In this document: positions 7,459 through 15,461 of the stretch, piece after piece
Numbering within the stretch: the stretch's first letter is position 1
Layout: every line of letters starts with the position of its first letter
DNA from: Candidatus Microbacterium phytovorans
Lineage (GTDB): Bacteria > Actinomycetota > Actinomycetes > Actinomycetales > Microbacteriaceae
Assembly (NCBI GenBank): GCA_029202445.1
Contig: CP119321.1
Coordinates: 620,001-684,000, forward strand
DNA length: 64,000 nucleotides
Direction: 5' to 3'
Position numbers and translations under genes: made by a program
The notes under the pieces: model-generated
Seen by the model: only the letters and a program-made list of their open reading frames with translations
Databases searched by the model: none
Told to the model about the DNA's origin: nothing

Positions 7459-7573
7459 GCAATCCCATCCACATCGCTTCGGCTGAGGCATCCGCTCGTC
7501 CTCGAACGGATGCCGGGACCGCCCGGTCCTGGTGCGAAGCCCGACACCCAACCCAACAAGGACAACCCACTAC

Positions 7574-9025
7574 ATGACTACCGCAACGACCGCCCCGGCC
7601 ACCAAGCAGGTCGCCATCAACGACATCGGATCTGCTGAAGACTTCCTGGCCGCGGTCGAGAAGACCCTCAAGTTCTTCAACGACGGAGACCTCATCGAAG
7701 GCACCGTCGTGAAGATCGACCGCGACGAGGTCCTCCTCGACGTCGGGTACAAGACCGAGGGTGTCATCCCCTCGCGCGAGCTCTCCATCAAGCACGACGT
7801 CGACCCGAACGAGGTCGTCAAGGTCGGCGACGAGGTCGAAGCCCTCGTTCTCCAGAAGGAGGACAAGGAAGGCCGCCTCATCCTCTCCAAGAAGCGTGCG
7901 CAGTACGAGCGCGCCTGGGGCGACGTCGAGAAGATCAAGGAGAACGACGGTGTGGTCACCGGCTCCGTGATCGAGGTCGTCAAGGGTGGTCTCATCGTCG
8001 ACATCGGCCTCCGCGGCTTCCTGCCCGCGTCGCTCATCGAGCTGCGTCGCGTCCGCGACCTCACGCCGTACCTCGGCCAGGAGATCGAGGCGAAGATCCT
8101 CGAGCTCGACAAGAACCGCAACAACGTCGTGCTCTCGCGCCGCGCCCTGCTCGAGCAGACGCAGTCCGAGTCGCGCACCACGTTCCTCAACAACCTGCAC
8201 AAGGGTCAGGTCCGCAAGGGTGTCGTGTCGTCGATCGTCAACTTCGGTGCGTTCGTCGACCTGGGCGGCGTGGACGGCCTCGTGCACGTCTCCGAGCTCT
8301 CGTGGAAGCACATCGAGCACGCGTCCGAGGTCGTCGAGGTCGGCCAGGAGGTCACCGTCGAGATCCTCGAGGTCGATCTCGACCGCGAGCGCGTCTCCCT
8401 GTCGCTGAAGGCGACGCAGGAAGACCCGTGGCAGGTGTTCGCACGCACGCACGCGATCGGTCAGGTCGCTCCGGGCAAGGTCACCAAGCTCGTTCCGTTC
8501 GGTGCGTTCGTCCGCGTCGCCGACGGCATCGAGGGCCTCGTGCACATCTCCGAGCTCTCGGGCAAGCACGTCGAGCTCGCCGAGCAGGTCGTGTCGGTCG
8601 GTGAAGAGGTCTTCGTCAAGATCATCGACATCGACCTCGAGCGTCGCCGCATCTCGCTGTCGCTCAAGCAGGCCAACGAGTCGGTCGACCCCAACGGCAC
8701 CGAGTTCGACCCGGCGCTGTACGGCATGGCCACCGAGTACGACGAGAACGGCGAGTACAAGTACCCCGAGGGCTTCGACCCCGAGTCGGGTGCCTGGCTC
8801 GAGGGCTTCGACGCTCAGCGCGAGAAGTGGGAGCAGGAGTACGCTGCGGCCCAGGGTCGCTGGGAGGCTCACAAGGCCGCTGTCGCCAAGGCGCTCGAGG
8901 CCGAGGCAGCTGCCCCGGCCGAGGCCGGCGGATCGTCCTTCTCGTCCGACACGTCGAGCGTCGGCGGCACGCTGGCCGACGACGAGGCGCTCGCGGCGCT
9001 TCGCGAGAAGCTCTCCGGCCGCTGA
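7574..9025 (+). CDS. rpsA: 30S ribosomal protein S1
   Basis: 483 residues. Four S1 RNA-binding repeats lie at roughly 37-106, 124-189, 210-278 and 295-364 (for example GTVVKIDRDEVLLDVGYKTEGVIP and VSSIVNFGAFVDLGGVDGLVHVSELSW), followed by an acidic and alanine-rich tail of about 115 residues. Four repeats is the actinobacterial form; the E. coli protein has six. ATG 7574 (MTTATTAPATKQV) has AAGGA about 14 bases upstream. The in-frame ATG at 7532 would add 14 unconserved residues. It helps the 30S subunit load structured mRNAs. Confidence 0.96.
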   Translation: MTTATTAPATKQVAINDIGSAEDFLAAVEKTLKFFNDGDLIEGTVVKIDRDEVLLDVGYKTEGVIPSRELSIKHDVDPNEVVKVGDEVEALVLQKEDKEGRLILSKKRAQYERAWGDVEKIKENDGVVTGSVIEVVKGGLIVDIGLRGFLPASLIELRRVRDLTPYLGQEIEAKILELDKNRNNVVLSRRALLEQTQSESRTTFLNNLHKGQVRKGVVSSIVNFGAFVDLGGVDGLVHVSELSWKHIEHASEVVEVGQEVTVEILEVDLDRERVSLSLKATQEDPWQVFARTHAIGQVAPGKVTKLVPFGAFVRVADGIEGLVHISELSGKHVELAEQVVSVGEEVFVKIIDIDLERRRISLSLKQANESVDPNGTEFDPALYGMATEYDENGEYKYPEGFDPESGAWLEGFDAQREKWEQEYAAAQGRWEAHKAAVAKALEAEAAAPAEAGGSSFSSDTSSVGGTLADDEALAALREKLSGR

Positions 9026-9038
9026 GTCGAATCGCTCC

Positions 9039-9074
9039 GAAGGGGGTCGTGACCGTCAGGTCGCGGCCCCCTTC
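9039..9074 (+). terminator. Hairpin terminator of rpsA
   Basis: GAAGGGGG at 9039-9046 pairs with CCCCCTTC at 9067-9074, and the stem extends inward by three more pairs including one wobble. It lies 13 bases after the stop and has no T tract. Confidence 0.65.
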
Positions 9075-9098
9075 CGCGTCTGCGGGGTCTTCGGGCTG

Positions 9099-9104
9099 TA
9101 GCGT
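9099..9104 (+). promoter_or_regulatory. -10 box of the histidine kinase gene (leaderless)
   Basis: TAGCGT, six bases, then GTG 9111. Confidence 0.5.
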
Positions 9105-9110
9105 CTGTAT

Positions 9111-10793
9111 GTGAGCTTCACCGGACCGGCGCCGACCCCCCGCACCATCGGGCGCGGTCGTGACCGGTCTCTGCTCCTGAATCAGGTGTTGCTCGGCGCT
9201 GTCGTGCTCCTGGCCTCGGTGCTCGTGGTCCTGTTCGACATGGTGGGAAGCGGTCCGCTCCTCATGTACGGAGTGACCATCGTGTTCCTCGCGACCGGCG
9301 CCGCGTTCATCCTGCCCTGGACGAGGTTCCCTTCCCTCGCGATCCTCATCCTCCCTCTCGTCGACATCGGCGCCATCATGTTGCTGCGCGCCGCAGCCCC
9401 CGAGGCGGCGCTCGGACTGCTCTGGGCGTTTCCCGCGATCTGGATCGCCTCAGCGTTCGGCGGGTGGGGCGCCTTCCTCGGTGTGTCCGTGATCTCGGCC
9501 GCGTACTGGTCGCTCATGGCATTGGAGCCGTCGCAGACGCTGAGCCCGTCGACGTTCCTCTTCCCGGTCATGATCGCGGGCCTGGCGACGGTGGCCGCGC
9601 TCGGGTCTCGTCGCGCCCTCGTACAGAGGGTGCTCCTGGACAAGCAGTCCCAGTACCTGCAGCGCTCCGTGGACCGGGCACGCAGCCAGGAGGATCTCGT
9701 GACGGAGGTACTGCAAGCCGTCGACTTCGGAGTCATCCGCCTCACGACCGACGGATCGCTCGTCGTCACGAACGAAGCACACGGGCGCCTGCAGCGGGCG
9801 AGTGCAGGCGCATCGCGCGCGTACGCGGCGGACGGCATCACGCCGATCGGCGATGACGACCTTCCGCTCGCGCGCGCCCGCCGCGGTGAGGAGTTCGAGA
9901 ACGCCCTCGTCTGGCACGGTGACCCCGGTGAGGAGAAGCGGCGAGCGCTGCGGTCCACCGCCCGCCGACTCGTCGACAAAGACCTGACGGATGCCGGCAT
10001 GATCATCGTCACGCTCGACGTCACGGCCGAAGAGCTCGCGCTGCGTGCAAGAGAAGACCTCGTGGCATCCGTTTCCCACGAGCTGCGCACCCCGCTGACG
10101 TCAATCATGGGATACGTCGAGCTCGCGCTGGACGACCCGAGCCTGTCGCCGGTGAGCAGGCGCAGCCTCGAGGTGGTGGAACGCAACTCCAGCCGGCTCC
10201 TCGATCTGGTGGCAGACCTGCTGACAGCGTCGGCGGCATCCCACCGCGGCGTGGAACTCACGCTTCGACCCGAACTCGTCGATCTCGCCAAGCTGGTCGA
10301 CTCCGCTGTGGAGTCCGCCCTGCCGCGCGCGACGGAGCGCCGCATGACGATCGAGACCGACGCAGTCGAGGACGTCCGCACGGTCGCCGATCCGCTGCGG
10401 ATGCGTCAGGTGATCGACAACCTGCTCTCCAACGCGATCAAGTACAGCCACCCCGGTGGAAGGGTCACGGTGGGTCTCACCAGCGACGAGGCGCACGTGT
10501 GGCTCGCGGTCAGCGACAACGGCCCCGGCATCCCGGAGAGTGAATTGCCCCGCCTGTTCGAGAGGTTCTTTCGTTCCGGGCTCGTGCGCAATTCGACGAC
10601 GCACGGCAGCGGACTCGGTCTCGCGATCAGTCGGGAGATCGTGCGGGCTCACGCGGGGGAGATCACCGTCCGGACCGGACTCGATGAAGGCGCGACCTTC
10701 ATCGTGCGACTGCCGCTCGCGCACCCGAAAGAGGCACCCGTCATAGGCGCGGAACCCGCTCATTCCCCCAACGCCGAGGAGGGCGCTCCGTGA
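9111..10793 (+). CDS. Membrane sensor histidine kinase
   Basis: 560 residues. Five or six hydrophobic helices occupy residues 21-165 with short loops, so the stimulus is likely sensed in or near the membrane. A PAS-like region spans about 195-310. The phosphoacceptor box is SVSHELRTPLTSIMGY (H323), and the ATPase domain has NLLSNAIKYS (N437), SDNGPGIPE and HGSGLGLAI. The next gene overlaps by four bases (GTGA). No response regulator is in this operon; the closest one is the convergent OmpR-type gene at 11975-12856, a plausible partner by proximity only. Confidence 0.92.
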   Translation: MSFTGPAPTPRTIGRGRDRSLLLNQVLLGAVVLLASVLVVLFDMVGSGPLLMYGVTIVFLATGAAFILPWTRFPSLAILILPLVDIGAIMLLRAAAPEAALGLLWAFPAIWIASAFGGWGAFLGVSVISAAYWSLMALEPSQTLSPSTFLFPVMIAGLATVAALGSRRALVQRVLLDKQSQYLQRSVDRARSQEDLVTEVLQAVDFGVIRLTTDGSLVVTNEAHGRLQRASAGASRAYAADGITPIGDDDLPLARARRGEEFENALVWHGDPGEEKRRALRSTARRLVDKDLTDAGMIIVTLDVTAEELALRAREDLVASVSHELRTPLTSIMGYVELALDDPSLSPVSRRSLEVVERNSSRLLDLVADLLTASAASHRGVELTLRPELVDLAKLVDSAVESALPRATERRMTIETDAVEDVRTVADPLRMRQVIDNLLSNAIKYSHPGGRVTVGLTSDEAHVWLAVSDNGPGIPESELPRLFERFFRSGLVRNSTTHGSGLGLAISREIVRAHAGEITVRTGLDEGATFIVRLPLAHPKEAPVIGAEPAHSPNAEEGAP

Positions 10794-11950
10794 TCGACCT
10801 GTTCACCGTCAATCTGATCGTGGCGATCGTCACCCTCACGGCGGGCGTGCTGTATCTCGTGGAGACGCTCCTGCGTCGGGAGGTCGGTGCGGGCCGTGTG
10901 TGGGCGCTGGCCTTCCTCAGCGGCATGCTCACGGTGACCGCCTACCTCGTCTGGCAAGCGACCTCTGAGCCCTGGATCGCCATCGCGATCGGCAACTCCG
11001 CGCTCGTCGCCACGGGCGGCTTCTTCTGGCTCGGCGGTCGCAGTTTCAACGGTCGCAGCATCCGCATCCCGGGCGTCGTCGTGGCCGCCGCCGTCGTGGG
11101 TCAGCTCCTCGCGACACTGCTTCCCGGTCCGCAGGCGGGGGACTGGGCCGGCTCGGTGCAGATGTTCCTCGGCATCGCCACGTTCTCCCTGCTGGGTTCG
11201 ATCGAGTCCCGCCGCGGCGCGATGGGGGCCGTGTTGAGCTCGCTCGGGTTCACCATCGTGCTGGCACTCGTCGCGATCTACTACTACGGACGCGCGTTCG
11301 TCCTCGCCACGCAGGGCCCGGAAAGCCCGATCTTCATGACCTGGTTCTCGTCGAGTATCACCGGTCTCGTGTCGATCGTCTTGACCATCGTCGCCCTCAC
11401 GACGGCGACGATGCTCCGCAGCGGCCGAGTCACCGTGCGTCAGGACAGGGAGCACGCGATCCTCGAGGTGTCGCCGGACGGCACCCTGAGCCCGGCGTCC
11501 TTCCGGGCCGCTTTGCCGAGCGTGTTGACCCGCGCGCAGAACTCCGGCGAGCTGTTCGGTGTCGTCGCGCTGCGCATCGATGACCTCTCTCACATCGGGG
11601 TCGCCTTCGGCACGGGGGAGCAGGAGGCGATCGATGAGGGGTTCCGGCGAGGAGTGCGCCGGTATGCGCCGACGTTCTCCCTCGTGGGTGAGGCGGAGGA
11701 TGCCATGCTGATCGCCTTCGAGCCGCCCACCGCCGCTGACGCCCGTCGCATCGCGAGCCGCGTGCAGCGTCGACTCCTGGATGACTTCGCCGCCCGGGGG
11801 AGTGCCGTCATCCCCGTGATCGGCATCGGCGTCGCCCTGAGCGACGAACTCGGACACGACGCCGGCGCGCTGGTGGATGCGGCCCAGCGTGCCGCGCGAC
11901 GTTCCTCGACGAGCCCGGACGCCTCCGTGATCCTCGCGGAAGCGGAGTGA
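10790..11950 (+). CDS. Membrane protein with degenerate GGDEF-like domain
   Basis: 386 residues. Six or seven hydrophobic helices cover residues 3-208. A cytoplasmic domain from about 230 has the outline of a diguanylate cyclase, but the GGDEF signature position reads LVGEAED (298-304), so catalysis is not expected. GTG 10790 overlaps the kinase stop, implying coupled expression. It could be a c-di-GMP or nucleotide sensor, or an accessory to the kinase. The fold assignment is from pattern only. Confidence 0.65.
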   Translation: MIDLFTVNLIVAIVTLTAGVLYLVETLLRREVGAGRVWALAFLSGMLTVTAYLVWQATSEPWIAIAIGNSALVATGGFFWLGGRSFNGRSIRIPGVVVAAAVVGQLLATLLPGPQAGDWAGSVQMFLGIATFSLLGSIESRRGAMGAVLSSLGFTIVLALVAIYYYGRAFVLATQGPESPIFMTWFSSSITGLVSIVLTIVALTTATMLRSGRVTVRQDREHAILEVSPDGTLSPASFRAALPSVLTRAQNSGELFGVVALRIDDLSHIGVAFGTGEQEAIDEGFRRGVRRYAPTFSLVGEAEDAMLIAFEPPTAADARRIASRVQRRLLDDFAARGSAVIPVIGIGVALSDELGHDAGALVDAAQRAARRSSTSPDASVILAEAE

Positions 11951-11974
11951 CGACGCGGGCGGACGGAGCGCGAT

Positions 11975-12856
11975 TCAGAGGGTGAGGCGGTAGCCGATTC
12001 CGCGGATCGTTTCGATCCAGCGGGGCTGTGCGGCCGATTCGCCGAGCTTGCGGCGCAGGTTCGCGACGTGGACTTCGATCGCGCGCGTGTCGTGTTCGCT
12101 GACGAACCCGATGCCCAGATGACTCTCACCACGGAGCATCAATGCGAGTTCGTTCTTGCCGACGACCCGCCGGCCCGCGCTCAAGAGGTTGTGAAGGATG
12201 TCGAACTCACTGCGCGTGAGATCGAGGGTTTCCTCGTCGGCCGACGCGATACGCATGTCAGGGTGCAGACGCAGTCCCTTGTGCTCGAGCCACCCGCCCT
12301 CATCGGGCGCGGGAGCGGGAATGCTCGGTACCGTCGACTCGACGCCGGCCGGCAGGTCGGGGAGCCCGAACGTGCGGGGGCGGCGGAGCATCGCCTCGAT
12401 GCGGGCGCGCAGCTCGCGGGGGCGGAACGGCTTGGTGATGTAGTCGTCGGCGCCCGCCTGGAGCCCCTGGAGGGTGTCGATCTCGTCGGCGCGCGCCGTC
12501 AGCATGACGATGTACGTGCCGCTGACGGAGCGGATGCGTCGAGCGGTCTCGAAGCCGTCCATGCCGGGAAGGCTGACGTCGAGAGTCGTCACGATCGGCT
12601 GGTGCTCGGCGATGAGCGCGAGCCCTTCGACACCGGAGCCCGCGGGATACACGCGGAACCCGGCCTGATCCAGGACGTCCGTGATGAGTGCGCGGATGTC
12701 CGGATCGTCTTCGACGACGACGGCGACCTGTGAGTCCGGCAACGGGGTTCCCTCCGATTGCCGGTCGGAGATGGCGGTGAGGGGACCGGCATCCGAGATG
12801 ATATCCCAGAAGACGGATCGGAACCGGACGGACGAAGGCTGTGTCGGCGCGCTCAT
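11975..12856 (-). CDS. OmpR-family response regulator
   Basis: 293 residues. The receiver domain (about 44-160) has the acidic pair E49/D50, phosphoacceptor D93 in TLDVSLPGMDG, T120 and K142 in ITKPF. A linker of about 40 residues leads to a winged-helix DNA-binding domain (LTRSEFDILHNLLSAGRRVVGK ... AIEVHVANLRRKLG ... TIRGIGYRL). ATG 12856 overlaps the stop of the preceding secreted-protein gene by four bases, making it the last gene of the SipW/TasA-like operon. About 40 residues before the receiver are unusual, so a later start is possible. Candidate regulator of its own operon (see 15376-15404). Confidence 0.88.
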   Translation of the reverse strand: MSAPTQPSSVRFRSVFWDIISDAGPLTAISDRQSEGTPLPDSQVAVVVEDDPDIRALITDVLDQAGFRVYPAGSGVEGLALIAEHQPIVTTLDVSLPGMDGFETARRIRSVSGTYIVMLTARADEIDTLQGLQAGADDYITKPFRPRELRARIEAMLRRPRTFGLPDLPAGVESTVPSIPAPAPDEGGWLEHKGLRLHPDMRIASADEETLDLTRSEFDILHNLLSAGRRVVGKNELALMLRGESHLGIGFVSEHDTRAIEVHVANLRRKLGESAAQPRWIETIRGIGYRLTL

Positions 12857-13404
12857 CCGCAGGTCACCGTCGCGCTGGAGCGGTTCTCGGTGACCTGGAA
12901 GTAGATCTGGCTCGAGCTTCCCCATCCCCAGTTGGTGGGGGTCTTGCCCGTGAGAGTCGGGAGCTGCGCGCACGTCCAGCCGTTGTTCGGGGTGACCTGA
13001 CCGTTGTCGAGGACGCCCGCGTTGCTCCAGGAGAAGTCCGAGGATACGCCCGAGACGACGAGGCTGATCGAGAACTGGACGTAGCCGTTGCCGGCGTTCG
13101 TGTTGAAGGTCACGGTGTAGCCGCGCTGGCGGTCGGGGGCAGTACCCCATTCGTTGGCCGTGACCGACGTGACGGTGCAACGGCCCCCGTTCTTCTCGGT
13201 GCCGTTGGCGTTCATCGCCGTGCATCCATAGGTCGTCGGGGCCACCCAGCTGCCGCCCGTGGCGACAGCAGACACATGCGTGCGGTCGGTCCATGCGGCC
13301 TGCGTGTCCTGCACGGCACCCGCGACACCGATGCCGCCGACAGCGAGCAGCACCGCCACGACGGCGGTCGCCCAGCGTGTGCGAGCGGCGCGGACGCGGG
13401 TCAT
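12853..13404 (-). CDS. Second SipW-type secreted protein
   Basis: 183 residues. A basic N-terminus and hydrophobic helix lead to GIGVAGAVQDTQAAWTDRTH; the AxxAxWTD pattern just after the helix is typical of SipW-processed proteins such as TasA and camelysin. The mature part is rich in N, G, S, T and W and has four or more cysteines (YGCTAMNANG, GRCTV, GWTCAQL, VTCG), suggesting disulfides outside the cell. It overlaps both neighbours by four bases. Possibly a minor fibre subunit. Confidence 0.7.
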   Translation of the reverse strand: MTRVRAARTRWATAVVAVLLAVGGIGVAGAVQDTQAAWTDRTHVSAVATGGSWVAPTTYGCTAMNANGTEKNGGRCTVTSVTANEWGTAPDRQRGYTVTFNTNAGNGYVQFSISLVVSGVSSDFSWSNAGVLDNGQVTPNNGWTCAQLPTLTGKTPTNWGWGSSSQIYFQVTENRSSATVTCG

Positions 13405-13952
13405 GAGCGCGCCTCGGCGGGTACCTGACGCCGGCGGCGACCTCCACCGACGAGGAGGAGGAGCATCCCGCCTGCGGCGAGAGCGCCGCCGACCAGGCCG
13501 GCCGCGAGCGGAAGCGTGCCGCCCGTGGCGGGAAGAATCGCGTCCGCATCCACGCCGGCGTCGACGAGAGTCAACGATCCGGTGGCCGAGGTTCCCAGGA
13601 CGCCCGTGGCGTCGACGGGCATGGCGAGGGTCACGACGAGACGATACTCTCCCGCAGCCAGGGCCGCATCGGTCAGGTCGCCCACCGCGGAGCAGTCATC
13701 TTCCTTGCAGAGCTGAGCGTCCCACCCGGTTCCCCCCGCACCGTCCGCGAACTGTGCGGAGACCACCGTGGCATCCCGAGGGATGTCGATGGTGCGTTCG
13801 ATCGAGCGCGTCTGACCGGGCAGGACGACACCGAGGTCGTACGTCAGAGGCACCGTGCGAGCGCTGGCAGGCGACGCGCCGGCGATCCCCATCGCGGCGG
13901 TCGCGCCGACGACGGCGGCGAGCGCGACCAGACGCGCGCGGGCCGCGGTCAC
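13401..13952 (-). CDS. LPATG-anchored surface protein
   Basis: 183 residues. A signal peptide (MTAARARLVALAAVVGATAAMG...ASA) is followed by an Ig-like extracellular domain of about 100 residues with one likely disulfide (LCKEDDC). Then comes a complete sortase signal: LPATG at 140-144, a hydrophobic helix at 146-170, and GRRRRQ. GTG 13952 overlaps the signal peptidase stop (GTGA). No sortase gene is in the window. It may link the SipW-dependent fibre to the wall. Confidence 0.75.
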   Translation of the reverse strand: MTAARARLVALAAVVGATAAMGIAGASPASARTVPLTYDLGVVLPGQTRSIERTIDIPRDATVVSAQFADGAGGTGWDAQLCKEDDCSAVGDLTDAALAAGEYRLVVTLAMPVDATGVLGTSATGSLTLVDAGVDADAILPATGGTLPLAAGLVGGALAAGGMLLLLVGGGRRRRQVPAEARS

Positions 13953-14539
13953 CGCAGCACCAGCTCAGCGTCGGCACGGTCGGTTTCGGTCGTGACCGTT
14001 GTGGCGTCCGGCACGGAAGGAGCCCCCGCGACCGCACCGGAACGCCGGCTCTTCGGAGCGGGCAGCAGCAGAGTTATCCCCAGCAGTGCTACGAGCCCGA
14101 TCACCAGAGGCAGGGCGACAGCCGGTGTCGTGAGACGCTGCACAGCGGCCCCCCAGCCGCTGAACTGCAGCACCGGCTGCCACACCCGGTCACCCACGTT
14201 GTAATCGAGGGCGTCCGGAGCGGCATTGTTGTCGCCCTTCATCGAGATCCGAAAACGGCCGTCCCCCAGGTCGACGATCTTCTGGACTCGATGTGTCACC
14301 AGGTTGTGAGTGAGGTCCGAGGGCAAGCTCACGACGTCTCCCACGACGACGTCGGCGGTAGCCACCGGAACATCCACAACGAGGTCACCCGTCATGATCC
14401 CCGGCTCCATGGAGCCCGAGATCACGATGAGCGGCTTGATGAGGCCGAGGGCGGTCGCGCCCCAGACCAGGGCACACGCCAGACCCACCGCGGCGAGGAT
14501 CCAGAGGGTGATGTCGGCGAGTCTGCGCAGAAGCTTCAT
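13949..14539 (-). CDS. sipW: SipW-type signal peptidase I
   Basis: 196 residues with an N-terminal helix (about 9-35) and the catalytic box VISGSMEPGIMTGDLV (S43). In place of the bacterial lysine, the second block THRV carries H83, the Ser-His arrangement of the archaeal/ER-like SipW class. MKGDNNAAPD is the conserved third block. A second hydrophobic segment lies near 139-161. AGAGGAACG precedes the ATG. It lies between two predicted substrates and is expected to cut them on the outer membrane face. Confidence 0.88.
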   Translation of the reverse strand: MKLLRRLADITLWILAAVGLACALVWGATALGLIKPLIVISGSMEPGIMTGDLVVDVPVATADVVVGDVVSLPSDLTHNLVTHRVQKIVDLGDGRFRISMKGDNNAAPDALDYNVGDRVWQPVLQFSGWGAAVQRLTTPAVALPLVIGLVALLGITLLLPAPKSRRSGAVAGAPSVPDATTVTTETDRADAELVLR

Positions 14540-14600
14540 CGTCGTTCCTCTCTTTCCTGTGTGAGCTGCGGTGGGTCTGTTGTCGTGTGCGGTGTCGCGA

Positions 14601-15164
14601 TTACGGAGCGACGGCGGTGCCGGCGATCGTGACGATGATCGTGCCGGACTTGCCCTGGTTGCTCGAGGCCCAGGCGCTGTCGGTGGTGACCTTCAGCTGG
14701 AACTGGTCGGTCTCGGTCGCTCCGCCGGCCGGCGTCAGCGTGGCCGAGAGGCCCTCGACGGCGGTGGTCGGGTTGGTGGTGAAGGTGGAGGCCGGCGACG
14801 TGGCCCAGGCGACCGAGGAGGTCAGCGAGGCGGCGGCCGTGCCGAGGTTCTTCACGTAGAGGTTGATGGTGCGGGTGTCGCCCGGCAGCAGGTTCGCGAG
14901 GCTCGAGGCGGGGACGACCAGCTGGATCGAGCCGCTGTTGTCCGACTCCTGCCAGGTGGTGCCGTTGAGCGAACCCTGGAGGTTGAAGGTCGCCGCCTCG
15001 GCCTTGGCCGAGAAGAAGACGTTGTCGGTCCAGGCGGCGCTCGTGGCCGCGGCGCCGATGCCGCCGACGGCGAGGGCGGCGAGCGTGAAGGCCACGATCG
15101 CGCGGCGCTTGCTCTTGCGCTCCTCGGTCTGGACGGGAGCGGTGGTGATGTCGTTCGAGGTCAT
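14601..15164 (-). CDS. TasA/camelysin-like SipW-dependent secreted protein
   Basis: 187 residues. Charged N-terminus (EERKSKRRAIVAF), hydrophobic helix, then GAAATSAAWTDNVFFSAKAEA, the typical SipW cleavage region. The mature part is a beta-rich, S/T/A-rich domain, mostly without cysteines (FNLQGSLNGTTWQES, LLPGDTRTINLYVKNLGTAAASL), as in TasA-type fibre proteins. First gene of the operon with a 190-base leader. The start is ATG 15164 with AAAGG eight bases upstream. Fibre formation is inferred from the family. Confidence 0.8.
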   Translation of the reverse strand: MTSNDITTAPVQTEERKSKRRAIVAFTLAALAVGGIGAAATSAAWTDNVFFSAKAEAATFNLQGSLNGTTWQESDNSGSIQLVVPASSLANLLPGDTRTINLYVKNLGTAAASLTSSVAWATSPASTFTTNPTTAVEGLSATLTPAGGATETDQFQLKVTTDSAWASSNQGKSGTIIVTIAGTAVAP

Positions 15165-15224
15165 TTCGGGGGGCCTTTCAGGCGATGGTGTCGGTGTTCG
15201 AGCGCGCCGAACAGCGCCGCGCCA

Positions 15225-15322
15225 CCGGAGGTTCGGGTCCTCCGGGGCGGGGCTGTGTCGGTCGTGTTCGGGCTGACCGGATTTATTCGATGTGACCGAG
15301 GCGGGTTCGGGTCCCGCTTCGG
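15225..15322 (-). promoter_or_regulatory. Structured mRNA leader with two matching hairpins
   Basis: In the leader of the TasA-like gene one hairpin (15296-15322) has a 10-position stem with one mismatch. A second (15225-15245) has a perfect 7-bp stem. Both present the same loop, ACCCGAA in the mRNA sense. A third, unpaired GACCCGAA lies at 15335-15342. No known riboswitch is recognised. Confidence 0.45.
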
Positions 15323-15362
15323 TGAGGCTTCGATTTCGGGTCTCTCTGCCTGCATCACTGAC

Positions 15363-15368
15363 GTTAGA
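15363..15368 (-). promoter_or_regulatory. Possible -10 of the TasA/SipW operon
   Basis: TCTAAC on the minus strand, seven bases downstream of the third 11-bp repeat. Transcription would start near 15356. Confidence 0.4.
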
Positions 15369-15375
15369 GGGGCAG

Positions 15376-15404
15376 TCTCAGGTTTCCCTCAAGACGCCCT
15401 CAAG
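15376..15404 (-). promoter_or_regulatory. Three 11-bp-phased direct repeats, likely OmpR-family operator
   Basis: On the minus strand CTTGAGG, CTTGAGG and CCTGAGA start exactly 11 bp apart, with four-base spacers. They cover the -35 region of the presumed operon promoter. OmpR/PhoB/PhoP-type regulators bind such tandem half-sites, and one is encoded at the end of this operon. Confidence 0.5.
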
Positions 15405-15461
15405 CGTCGCTTGGGCTTGGGAGAGGAGATGATCAGCGAAAGGTCATGACATCCTCTAGCC

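Noticed and set aside
15165..15356. Known riboswitch in the TasA-operon leader
   Set aside because: The hairpins do not match any riboswitch consensus I know, and the operon has no metabolite link.
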